Shown: positions 40,178 through 49,903, counted from the stretch's first letter. The stretch: DNA of 64,000 bases from Tremella fuciformis (GCA_032768795.1 CP136499.1:558001-622000); one strand, 5' to 3'. Made by a program: numbers and translations. The notes: a model not told the origin generated them from the sequence alone.

Positions 40178-42770
40178 GACTTGAGGGTCTGATCGCTGCT
40201 TCTCCGGAGGGTATGATTGGAACGAGGGGAAAAAGTCGACAACAATGATGACTACAAGTCGATCAAGTCGTTTGTTTGCGACTCCGTCGAGGTAAACTCT
40301 GTCGAAGACGCGAAAGGCTCCTTCCACCAGATTGTTAGTGGTAAACGGTCCCCCTCGAGTCACGTTGGGCGGAAGTCCATAATCGACAAGACATTCCCGC
40401 CAACGATCGCTAAACCACCAGTTCATAAGCCAGGTATCGATCTTGCTCCATATCGTCTCGATCGACTGATCCGGCCGCAGCAAAGCTCTGATGCTTTGGC
40501 GGAACTCTTCGTAAACGTCCGGCCACTGGCTTTCGTCCGGGCATCTCTGGCATTTTCGTAATGCTCGCAGGAAACACACCGTCTGTAGTCTGCCTCGCTC
40601 ATTCCTGCCGAAGAGGTGACCTCCCTTGAGACGAGCAGCTTGCATGAAGTGGAACTGGCACAAGATTATGGTGACATTTCCCCACACCTCTCGAATAGCG
40701 TTCCTCTCAGCGTCGTCGCAGTCGATGGTCACAAAGGCGGGACAAAATTCTTCCGCTACCACCACGTCCTCCGCATACGAGAGGAGATCTGCGGAATGCT
40801 TTGCCGGAAGGGTGGACCTGTCGGGCTCATCAAGTATTCGCTGTGCTTCGTCCTGGATCGCTTGTCGGACTTTGCGGAGGAACATGGTGTAAGTCTCGGT
40901 GTCGGCATGGCTAGAAACCATGACAGCAACTACTAGTGAGCTTACGAGTGATGGACAGAGGAGTGCTAGGCGTACCTGGGACAAGGTGCCCATATTCATT
41001 TGACGTCGATACGATTGTGACGGGGCTACGATTCGCATTTTTGTTTCGCCAGGAGCTATCAACGTTGAGCCCGTTTTCAGCTGCAAAGCGCAGGGCGTTA
41101 TGTAGACCATGAGGGGGGGCGATGATACACATGAAGCGAGAATTTTTGTCGAAGCGAGGTGATCGCATGTCATAGAGAAGCGATGGATACTCGCAGCTGA
41201 CAAGTGAGCATCTCCTCCCGGAAACTTGAGCACTTGCCGGGACTCACAATAGGAAGCTTTCGGGATGCCTTTGGTTCAGTACCTCGATAGCAGCTAGTGG
41301 CATCTCGTCCAGCCGTTCGCGCCGCATAGCTGTCTCCAGAGCTGTCTCGAAGTCCTTCTCGGTGGGTCCCCGATGCGCCAATGGCCCATTTGCCGCCAAC
41401 ATTGTGCGATGAGCACTCCCATTTCGCTCGCTGATCTTCCATAGCTTCTTCATCTTGCTCATCGAGGTTCCTAATGATGTGGCGGAGGTGTGTAGGAAGT
41501 TACGCGCGGCCAGGGAGATTCGGAGGAGCTCCTTGTTCTGTGGTTCCGCATGAAATTCCGGCATGCCGAGGATAAGAAACGCTACACCCTTCTCTATGGA
41601 TGACGGCGTCATCTCAAGCTGGCGACTTCAGCCATTGGGACTCCAGGTGGAATGCAACAAACTCACAAAGAGATTGAAAGGGCAAGGAGCATGCTTTCTC
41701 GTGGGAATGACTTCTTCCGGCGTATCATCTCGTTCTTGAGGATGATCAAGAAGCTGCAGGAAGTTGTCGGTCTTTCCGCTCGGGTTGACGTGTAGATGGT
41801 AGGCGGGATCCACTCTCTCGCAACTGCCCGAACACGTGTAGACGGATCTCCATACACATTTGTCCGGGCCTTCTTCCAACGCGTACGAATCGACGGCGAA
41901 CTTCGCAAACCGCCCGCGTACATCGTAAGGCTTGAGACCGGGGGGTCCCAAGAATCGAACAGTCACGAGTTTGGAGACTGTTTGATATTGTAGGTTGTAA
42001 TCGTTATTCTACTTACTCAGCACGCTCATGAACAACATGGTAGTTCTCACCAGGGAATCGAAAACAATTGGCAGCTGATCGAGGAGAACCTGTTTCTTCT
42101 CATATGCGGCAGCATCGTGAAGCGGAGGTCCGACGCCGGAGAGGTATTTCTCGACCAGGCGATAGTTCGCTGCGAGCTGCAAGTTGATGCCCGGCATGGC
42201 TTGGCGGTCCTCAATTGCCTTCACTTCATCGTCATGCAGTATCGGCAGATCATCTCCCCAATCCTCCAAGGCCCGACGACTCCAGAATTCCTCCCGAGCC
42301 GGCAAAGAGTCGTCTAAAATGGGAGCGTAGGTGGTAGCATTCCGAGCGCGGAGCTTAGGCGTTTCCGCTGGCTGAATCGACGAGGCCTCGAGGGGCCGGA
42401 AACGGCCGATCCTCGGTGTGTCAGACGGAGTGTGCTCTTCATCTCTTGTATGAGTGCCGAACGAGACATCTGAGCCGAGATCTAGGTTCTGTGAGGCGCT
42501 GGCCGAGTTGTCGAGAAGCTCTGAAGAGGGCTGAGCGGAGGAAGGGGATGCGGCCGGCCTATCTTTTTCTCGACCAAGCACTGAAGCGTTAGACTGCGGG
42601 GTCGGATAGGCAGTCGGAGTGGGTGAACAGCTGGACGATCGCGCGAGCAAATCAGGGGATCTTGCAGTGACAGGTCGGTATTGATATGCTGGTCGGCCAG
42701 GGGTACGGCTGGCCAAGCTGCCGACCGGGATGCTGACCCGCGGTAGCGATTTCTTCCCCATCGATGGCAA
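40178..42770 (-). pseudogene. MULE transposase, 5' half: disordered N-terminus, zinc-binding-like region, MULE DDE core
   Basis: Minus-strand gene from about ATG 42770 (MPSMGKKSLPRVSIPVGS...). Exon 1 to about 42009 encodes a disordered Ser/Pro region, then helices. Later exons encode LVTVRFLGPPGLKPYDVRGR with a Cys pair (CVWRSVYTCSGSCE), then RISLAARNFLHTSATSLGTS. The MULE core follows: VDSSWRNKNANRSPVTIV (first Asp, about 41065), FVTIDCDDAERNAIREVW (second Asp, about 40730), the CxxH-type LCQFHFMQA and TTNNLVEGAFRVF with the Glu (about 40330). Introns of about 50-90 nt separate these at roughly 42008-41967, 41640, 41244-41180 and 40985-40930. The frame then runs into Copia-2. It would cut at the inverted repeats and reinsert the element. 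Confidence 0.8.
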
Positions 42771-43005
42771 GTGAGAGAGAGACAGTCAAAGAGCAAGCAG
42801 TGATGAGGAAACAGCAAGTCAGATGCGACACGCACGCACCCTTGAGAAGCAAAAACACGCTAACGGGCAAACACGGGGAAGTTGGATGATTATCTACGCG
42901 CAATGACCCCGGCCATCACTTGAGCCCGTGATGTTTGTATCTTGCAATCCCAAATTCTTTCAACAGCCCTACGATACTTGCGACCTGCCCCAGCCGATCA
43001 ATAGC

Positions 43006-43562
43006 ATGGCCGAAAGCATTAATGCGCACACCAGCAGGATTTTCCGCGAGTTGGAGGGGACAAGGGTCGGCATCGAAGGCGGGACAAGGTTACGACAAGG
43101 GCGGGGCTTCGTAGAATTAAGGCGGACCTACAACGCCGTCTACGGAGAGTACGGGCCTTTCGCTTGGTCGGTTGTGATGGCGCATGAAGGGCCTCTGGTG
43201 GCTACACAGTGAGTTCTGGCTGGCACAGCGTTTCCGGAAGTTCCGCTGACGTTGAGGATTGAATTTGACGGCTTGACTTTCACAATTCATGGCACACACC
43301 ATAGCACGATGTTTCCATTCTCGAATGGCTATACTCCTGGCATCATCATGGAGGAGTATGGCGTTTTCCTCAGGCTCATGAGTCCAAAAAAAAGGCCGGA
43401 GTGAGTAATGAATGCCGAATATGACAGTCAGACTGCTGAGCTGATGTCAGCCTTGTCGAGCGGGTCCTGGACATTTTAGACGAGTGGGAGGTGTTGCTTC
43501 CCCAGGGTCGCAACTTCCTGTGGACGCTATGCAAGGTGTTTGCCCCGGAGGCCTTTCAGTGA
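43006..43562 (+). CDS. MULE third gene, 152-aa protein of unknown function
   Basis: Three exons, 43006-43208, 43257-43400 and 43451-43562 (459 nt, 152 residues), with GTGAGT donors at both introns and in-frame joins. Starts MAESINAHTSRIFRELEGTR and ends FLWTLCKVFAPEAFQ. Mixed alpha/beta character, no cysteine cluster, no membrane segment. An in-frame ATG exists farther upstream (42931). Divergent from the transposase gene (start-to-start about 240 bp) and inside the right inverted repeat, so it probably belongs to the element. I do not recognise it. Confidence 0.6.
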
Positions 43563-44316
43563 CACCTCCAGCGAGGCGGAGATTCGGGCGGAAGTTGTAA
43601 TCGCGAGGACGGACGGGATGCTCCAACGAGAAGCGAGGCAGCCAGCGGGCAGGGCGAGACAGAGATAGGATCTGGACTCTTTACGGTAGAATGTGAGGTC
43701 TTCGGGACAGCTCTGTGTGTAGCAAGCCTCATGCACCGCTCTGCCGGCATGATTCTGTGATCGTGATATCGTGATAGCTTGGGCTACGATAAGTGCGGAC
43801 ATGCAACATCAGCTCAATCAAATGTACGCCAGGGAGACAGTGCTCACCGCTTCTGTCGCAGAATGTCTGTAGCCATTGCAGCAGGTTGGATGTCTGAGCC
43901 GCAACTGGCACCGCTGTGTCAAGCCGTTCCCTTCGACCCAAGAGACCATTCGTTCCGCACCACCCGCCGGCCAAGCGCCGCTTTGCAAAGGCTCGAACGA
44001 GATCAGCGGATGCCTGCCCTTCCCGTTCTCTGCATCGCCGCCCGCAAAATCGAAGACTGGCTCCCCGATGGACATACGGGCGCTTTGCCTTGCCCCCCTT
44101 GGTCTGGGTGTCGGCCGATGCTGCAGAGCGTACAGAGGAGTCCGGGTCTCGTGACGACTTCGGGGAAAGCAGAGAATCAGAGGGAACTGGTGAATGCGAA
44201 GACCTTGCGACGTCGCAGCGGATCCGCAGCGGATCCGCAGGGATGGATCCGGACCCTCTGCGGAGACGCAGTCGAAGCAGATCCTCCGCAGCGGTTCCGT
44301 TGCGACAGAAAGGAAC
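43563..44316. other. interval without a supported gene, inside the MULE
   Basis: Long but contradictory open frames on both strands (43779-44384 plus, 43818-44330 minus), neither with a recognised domain. A short GC-rich direct repeat, GCAGCGGATCC, occurs twice at about 44217-44237. Copies of the ACYTCCGC octamer continue (43588). Confidence 0.4.
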
Positions 44317-44327
44317 CCTCGCCGTTG

Positions 44328-44756
44328 CAAAACCCGATATTCTGGACAGGTTCGGAATTATTCCCTACAGCTTTTGGGGGGTAAAACCTACAGTTTGGCT
44401 TTGAAAGTTTCTCATTCATGCACAAGGTCACATACAGGATCTTGAATGGTATGGGCAGAAAGCTGGGTTTCTTGCGCTCCTTTTGATACCCAAGTTCAGC
44501 CTCATGCATGAATCCATGGTCAGCTACAGCCCGCCAAAAAAGTTCCGGCAGCAAAGTTCCGCCTGCATCTCAAGAGAGCTACATGCATGCTATCTGAATG
44601 ATCTTAGGCTTGAAAGCTTCCTCTCTTCTCAGGCTTTCTCATGATGTACATGCGAAAGCTATTGATGGAAAACTGAATGAGAGAGAAAGTTGCGGAGATA
44701 TGGGCGTCAAAACCTGTAGGGAATACCCCCCGACTTGTCCAGAATAAAGGTACCTG
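44328..44756. mobile_element. 429-bp non-autonomous MULE-like element (MITE)
   Basis: Flanked by an 11-bp direct repeat CCTCGCCGTTG (44317-44327 and 44757-44767). The left end reads CAAAACCCGATATTCTGGAC and the right end, inverted, CAGGTACCTTTATTCTGGAC. The ends then share an ATTCCCTACAG block, followed by AAACTTTCTC-type sequence. The left tip nearly equals the right tip of the large MULE (CAAAACCAGATATTCTGGAC), so the large element's transposase is the likely source of mobility. No coding capacity. Inserted within the large MULE near its right end. Confidence 0.75.
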
Positions 44757-44954
44757 CCTCGCCGTTGAGTCTGCGGAGGTTGGTGGCAATGTGTCTGACA
44801 GGCTTTCGCGCACCCTCAAAGTTGGCAGAGATGTCCGCTTCTGACTACATAAGAAGACTTGAGAGCTAGATATGCGCATATGCAATCTGGACTGGACGAA
44901 ATAGACTTTGTATGGTTCCGCCGGAGATCTGTAGAGTTCTCCGCTGAACCTGTC

Positions 44955-45024
44955 GGGAAACCGGGGATACCGTGAGAAATCCTGTTGGGAATAAATACGA
45001 TTATGTCCAGAATATCTGGTTTTG
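44955..45024 (-). repeat. MULE right terminal inverted repeat
   Basis: 70 bp. The reverse complement starts CAAAACCAGATATTCTGGAC and continues through TTATTCCCAACAGGATTTCT to GGTATCCCCGGTTTCCC, pairing with 19716-19780. Confidence 0.8.
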
Positions 45025-45038
45025 CCCGGGCGCTTCAG

Positions 45039-45140
45039 ACACTACTCACTGCCACGTGGTTTTACACCCACCTGCCACAGTAAAACCACGTGGCAGCGAG
45101 TAGTGTTCGGTAAAACCACGTGGCAGCCAGTAGTGTTCGT
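45039..45140. repeat. CACGTG-containing inverted and direct repeats
   Basis: Two direct 30-bp units TAAAACCACGTGGCAGCS... (45081-45110 and 45111-45140) follow an inverted copy (45039-45067, ACACTACTCACTGCCACGTGG...). The inverted copy and the first direct unit could form a hairpin with a loop of about 13 bases. Each copy centres on CACGTG, the E-box bound by fungal bHLH factors. Lies just outside the MULE and just upstream of the Y fragment. Confidence 0.8.
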
Positions 45141-45640
45141 CTGGAAGCGTATTGCCGACGATATCAGCCTCGACAAAGAACAGTCGTTCTTCCGATGGCG
45201 TTGTGCAACAGCGATGCGCGAATGGATGCCCTTCACCTCGTTCCAGCTGGAGTAATCTGGTCGGAAAGACCTTCTCGCTCTCTGGCCTGTGGCGACTCGT
45301 CGCTCCTCGTCCCGGGAGCCGGAGGTCTTGAATATTCTCGGGACTCTCCGAGGCATGCGCCACGCGCAAACAGACAGGCCCACGCTGCGCAGTTCTATGG
45401 AGAACCATATACGTAACCTCATCACTTGCCACGATATGCGCGGCCGGGACGAGTTCCTGTTGGCACTTCAGCTTCCCCTGCACTTAGTCTTCCCCTCTCT
45501 TCAGAAGGTGTTGCGCCGCATTTCGTGGAAGCTCCACACAATCATGATGCCGATCGCCACTTGGATCCTCGATTCGGCGCTGCTACACCCTCTCGGTCTC
45601 TGGACCAGTGAGGATTCCGATGTGGCCGAACCATGAATGC
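45121..45640 (+). pseudogene. family Y fragment (unknown function)
   Basis: Partial copy of the gene at 47955-49903. QSFFRWRCATAMREWMPF corresponds to EFLIWRCARALRACVPF there, and LQKVLRRISWKLHTIMMPIA with WILDSALLHPLGLWTSED corresponds to LRRLSWRLHMGMMALTPW with VLDAMLLHPLGLW. The N-terminal half and the C-terminal third are missing, and the frame changes at about 45255. It ends four bases before the stop side of X copy C, next to a G homopolymer. Confidence 0.6.
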
Positions 45641-45665
45641 CCGTTATCTGCCAAATCCTCCGCAA

Positions 45666-45688
45666 GGGGGGAGGGGGGGGGGGGGGGG
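45666..45688 (+). repeat. G homopolymer tract (16 consecutive G)
   Basis: Six G, one A, then 16 consecutive G (45673-45688). On the minus strand it adds the Pro run at the end of the truncated X copy C. G-quadruplex capable; its length may be unreliable. Confidence 0.85.
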
Positions 45689-45689
45689 T

Positions 45690-46198
45690 AAGACTTCCGC
45701 GAGGGGCTTGTGGGAGTACTCGGCCATGCTCTTTACCGCGTCACCCGCTCGCCAGACGCGAATGTCGAGCGACATTCTCTCTAGGTAGATGTCTTCTCGC
45801 CGTTTGTGCTCGAAATGCAGCAGGACGAAGTGGGCTTTCGTGCCATCCCATAGCCCTGGCTCCACCCAGGTGATACCCCCTGTGATGTATGAAGGTATGG
45901 TGGCTGAGGGATGCGCAGAGGTGGGCGTGCGTTGAAACTGCTTCGTCTTGTTCCCCCTCTCTGCAAAAGAGTTCCACCAGCCACCCTCTGCAACCTTTTC
46001 TTCGTCTTGCACGCCAGGAGGTCGAGCCAGCTCCTTACCAGCGTCTGACTCGGTGACGATGATCGTCCTGCTAGTGTAGGTCCGCACGCATGCTTTGCGC
46101 GAATAGTCTTTGTCGGCGACAGCTTTATCGAACAGCTGCTGAGGGGAGGGGTTTGGTGTCGCGAAATCTCGCTTCCTTGCGGTGGGACACTTGACCAT
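45690..46198 (-). pseudogene. family X, copy C (3'-truncated)
   Basis: Starts at ATG 46198 (MVKCPTARKRDFATPNPSPQ). Shared blocks: QQLFDKAVADKDYSRKACVR, SRTIIVTESDAGKELARPP, GITWVEPGLWDGTKAHFVLL, LDIRVWRAGDAVKSMAEYSH. Then similarity to copy D stops at KPLAEV and a proline run encoded by the G tract follows. The VGRPA...FQPGD, SDG.PF and Cys-tail blocks are missing. Closest to copy D. Unknown function. Confidence 0.6.
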
Positions 46199-46499
46199 CC
46201 TAAAAGCGGTCAGAGGGGACACCCTTTTGCTCCTTTGCTCGCCCTGATTGCCCTGGCGGTTTTTCTCGGTGGATGACAGAACAGCACAAACTACGGAGAG
46301 CTGACGAGGGCGGCGAAGCAGCACGATGGATGTGTGTAGCCTGAAGGCCTTGCGCTTAGGACGATTGCACATGAGACTCTCTGGATATCGCGGGGCCACT
46401 GAAGCGTGTGGTCTGCGCCTAGAGGCTTCCTCTTATGCTCGTGACACTGCTTAGAGCCCAAAGATCGAATAGCAGACAATGCATACACATCCCGAGTCC

Positions 46500-47703
46500 T
46501 GTCGCGACTGCACGTTCGCATCAGGTCTCAACAGCGACCGTGGCACCTGGCGCAAGCTCGTCTAGAGCAGCCACGAGTGTCTTCTGGTGCTCTCTCGACG
46601 CATCCCAGCTCGTTCCCGAACCAGATCTGGTCATCAGTCGCCGATACTGTTAAATATCAGAGAAGCGACCGTACCGTGTCATAAGGCCGACACCATTGTA
46701 CCAGCTCTTTCATCTTCGTCTTCATCTCCTCGCTCGCAAAGTCGCATCGGATAGGCATTGCACCCTTGAGCCTCAGATGAGCAGATTGAGAGAACCTTGC
46801 TGGTCGGTATGGGGACCACAGGTACTGCTTGATTGGAGCGAGATCCCAGTAAAATGTGACATCGAACACTGTAAGATCGAACGGCTTGCCGTCTGAGTGG
46901 ACAACGAGAGCGAGGGAGAAGTCGGGCGCTGGGACTTGATCATCGAGGTCACCGTAGGCGACTATATGCACGAGGCAGCGTGGGTGAGTCAGCGTCGGAC
47001 CCTCGAAGGTCATTTCACGAGGCGAATGCAGGTCGGCACCATAGCGGATGTGATCGCCTGGCCGAAAGTCGCCTTCCCATTATGGCTCGACTTGGGCGTC
47101 GGCGGGTCGACCGACAACCGTACGGGGAGCGTAGAGAACGACGGGGGGTGCGTGGTCGGCCAACTCCTCGGCAAGTGGAGGGGGAACACTGCTGAGAGGT
47201 TTGTCAGAGTGTTCAGCGATACTCTGCAGAGCATCGCCCGCTCGCCAGACGCGCACGTCCAGCTCCACACGCTCCAGATACTCTTGGCCCCGACGATGTG
47301 CAAAGTCGAGTAGGACAAAGTGTGCTTTCTTCCCTTTCCACAGCCCTGGCTCAACCCAGCTGATGTGTCCGGTAATGTAGGCGGGCGTTCGGTTCACAGA
47401 GTTCTGCACAACGCTCGACGGGATGCTCCTCCGCTTACTGCGTCCCGAAAAACGGTTCCACCAGTGTTCGTCAACCCCTTCACCTGCTTCGCCCCCTGCA
47501 ACCTTGTCCTTGGGAGGAGCGGGCGGTGCTCGCCTCTCCTGTCCAGCGTCCGGACCGGTAATCACGATGGTTCTGCTGCTGTAGGTTTTCAAACAGGCCT
47601 TCTTGCCATAATCTTCGTCCGCCAGAGCCTTGTCGAACATCTGCTGCGCATATCTGCCTCCGGAGGAGGAGAGACGAGTCTTCTTAGAGGGGAACAATTT
47701 CAT
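46500..47703 (-). pseudogene. family X, copy D (in-frame stop)
   Basis: Starts at ATG 47703 (MKLFPSKKTRLSSSGGRYAQ). Then QQMFDKALADEDYGKKACLK, SRTIVITGPDAGQERRAPP, ISWVEPGLWKGKKAHFVLLD and LDVRVWRAGDALQSIAEHSD. At VGRPADAQVEP a TAA (about 47082) replaces an aromatic codon present in copies A and B (DCFWDG, DSFWDG), after which the frame continues WEGDFRPGDHIRYG. Following a likely intron: VPAPDFSLALVVHSDGKPFD, QYLWSPYRPARF, ELVQWCRPYDTVRSLL, and a tail near 46640-46540 with QIWFGNELGCVERAPEDTRG. Divergent from the Y gene (252 bp between starts). One nonsense change in an otherwise full-length copy. Confidence 0.6.
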
Positions 47704-47954
47704 TCTGCTGAGTTGTCAGTCCACACGCTTGGGACTTCATTACCTACTCTGTGGGCAGTCATGTGGGTCGAGCACTCTGTCGGTTGGGAAGTTGAAAAGC
47801 AGGAGAGGTGCCGCTGAGGGAAGGGAGGGGGGGCACCGCGATTACGGCAAAGAAGCGCGATGGCGTGTGTGTATGTGTGGCCTCGAGGCTGTTAGCTCGC
47901 TTTTCCATGCGTTATGGAGACCGATTCGGTGAGGCGAGAACCCACTTCTCTGGC

Positions 47955-49903
47955 ATGGGGCACAGCGAGGCGTCGCCGCCTTCCCATACATTTCTTCTCA
48001 AATTGCAGATCACCACTGCTCGTACGGACTGGACTAGCTTCTCGATCACCTCTGGTCGCGTTACCAAAGTGAAGGCTGGATTGCGAAGCGGTCTTCCCTG
48101 GTTCAAACAGGATGGATTATTCAGTGGTTTTGAACGCGTCCCCACCTCACATGAACAATCCCTGGTCGATCGGCTTTGGAATCTGCTCGGCGCGTCTCTG
48201 AACGCATCCTTCCCCAGCTTCAAGCGTCCTTGGCATCGAGCTGGCAGCACAAAGACACTTGACATGACTCCAGGTCCCAAAGCCGACTTGTTCTCTGCGT
48301 GCGTCGTCTTTCTGCGTGGTGGCGCAAGACTGAGGAGTAGAATCGAGGCATCGGTGTCAGGGTTTCTGGAAGGGCTACCTGAACTACTCGCTCTCAAGCA
48401 TCCCGACGCTATTGTCGCCCCAGAGGTCGCTTGCTCACAGGCGATGGACATTCGAATGACGGGCCATACGTACAAGGCAGCGTGCTCTTTGAAGGCTGTG
48501 ATCGACTCGAATGGTTCCGTGTCCAGTGTGCTTTATGTTCATTACGCGGATGCTCTCTCTTGCTTGCGTCTCCACGATCCCGAGCTACAGCGGCTGCCAC
48601 GTATCGACTCTCAACCACAGGATACTCCGGGTCACGATGCTGTCAAGACAGCTTTGGCCATGTACATCGATGCAGAGAAGCTATTTCGAAGCCTCAGCAC
48701 TGCTTCAAAATTCTCTTTCATCCCGTCAGCCGAGCAAGTGATGTTCCGTGCCTCGCTGCATGGTCTCGAACTCCCGTCCATTTTTGCCACAATCAGCCCC
48801 TCAGCCATTTGGCACTCAAGTGCTTACAAAGATAGATATGCTACTGCGAAACACTCATAACGTGCCTTCGGTTCACCTGTGCGATCCAGGCTGCAATTTA
48901 CGCCAAACTATCCGAAGGACAAGACAAGGCCGTTGTGCGACTGCTACAAATATGGCAACATCTACGGAGCGACTCGCCCGTGGAGCAGCGAGAATTCCTC
49001 ATTTGGCGCTGCGCTCGCGCTCTCCGTGCCTGTGTTCCCTTTCACGATTCCTTGCCGGGCCTGTCTGCCAACGGCGACTCCATGTCCCCATTCATTGGCG
49101 AGAAAGGCGACCCCGACCCGGAGCTCTTGGTAGTGTTCCAGCTATGGAGAGCAGGACATGCCGTTCATAACCGCCAACTGCTTCTGACGACCGACCACCT
49201 CGCAATGATCAAAGAGCGGCGCGACATAGCTGCGGTCGACGATGCTCTATGTGCCCTGCAACTCATCGAGCACAACGACCTGATCCCTCTTCAGAGACGT
49301 CTTCGTCGCCTGAGCTGGAGACTGCATATGGGTATGATGGCTTTGACGCCATGGGTTCTCGATGCAATGCTCCTACATCCACTGGGCCTCTGGGTGGGCA
49401 CGAAAGGTCGCGAAGGACTTTTGTTCTTCCCGGAAGCTCCTGTCCCCGAACTCGCCTCTGCGTCGGTCGGCTCCATCGGCGATGAAGGTCCCAAAACACA
49501 GCCAGCTGCTTACCACCGGCTCCAATTCGGTTTTGGCGACCTGAAAGGATCTGACGCTGAGTCGCAATTCCTGCATTCGTGGGCAATTCTCTCCCAGTGT
49601 CTGCGGTACACGCCTGCCCCGCTCGACGATAGCCTGTATCAGCTCCTCTTTCTTGATTCGGACGTGTTCTCCTGGAGTCAGCTTTGCTTTCGCCCCCGTC
49701 AAGTGTGCCGACAGCGCTCCCTGCTTGCTACCGGTCTCCAGAGGGTGTCTCTCGACGGCACAAGTCTCGAATGTTGTTATACGGCGGGCCTTGGAACAGC
49801 CAGTCTGGGCAATGAAGGGGAGGTCGGCGTGTCCCGACTCCAACAGCTGATCGATTCTCTCGATGAACTTCGGGATAGGCTCAGTCACGAGTGGGATTAC
49901 TGA
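47955..49903 (+). CDS. family Y protein, unknown function
   Basis: Likely one gene of at least two exons: 47955 (MGHSEASPPSHTFLLKLQIT...) to about 48810, then about 48885 to 49903, with an intron around 48810-48888 (acceptor GATCCAG). About 600 residues, soluble, Leu/Arg-rich helices. A characteristic block near the middle of exon 2 reads RLRRLSWRLHMGMMALTPWV followed by LDAMLLHPLGLW. The end is SLDELRDRLSHEWDY. The exact splice junction is not settled. Divergent neighbour of X copy D; a fragment of the same family lies next to X copy C. I do not recognise the family. Confidence 0.55.

Larger units (their letters stand above)
19716..45024 (-). mobile_element. MULE-type DNA transposon carrying three genes, disrupted by nested retrotransposons
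   Basis: Bounded by matching inverted repeats at 19716-19780 and 44955-45024, both reading inward from a CAAA...TATTCTGGAY terminus to GGTATCCCCGGTTTCCC. Inside are an accessory gene (20152-22548, plus), a transposase gene (42770 to 22688, minus) and a third gene (43006-43562, plus). Without the 14.6-kb Copia-2/Gypsy nest and the 429-bp MITE the element would be about 10.3 kb. I find no convincing target duplication (left flank ...GCAAGCAGGGG, right flank CCCGGGCGCTT), so one end may have been altered. The octamer ACYTCCGC is scattered through it. The class call rests on the MULE-domain transposase; the pairing of the two inverted repeats is my reading. Confidence 0.75.

Noticed and set aside
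25591..40182. Possibility that Copia-2 and Gypsy are one chimeric element
   Set aside because: Each has its own pair of identical LTRs and its own 5-bp target duplication (GACTT; CTCCC), so they are two separate insertions.
45039..45140. CRISPR-like array
   Set aside because: Only three repeat copies, one inverted, without regular spacers; the genome is fungal.
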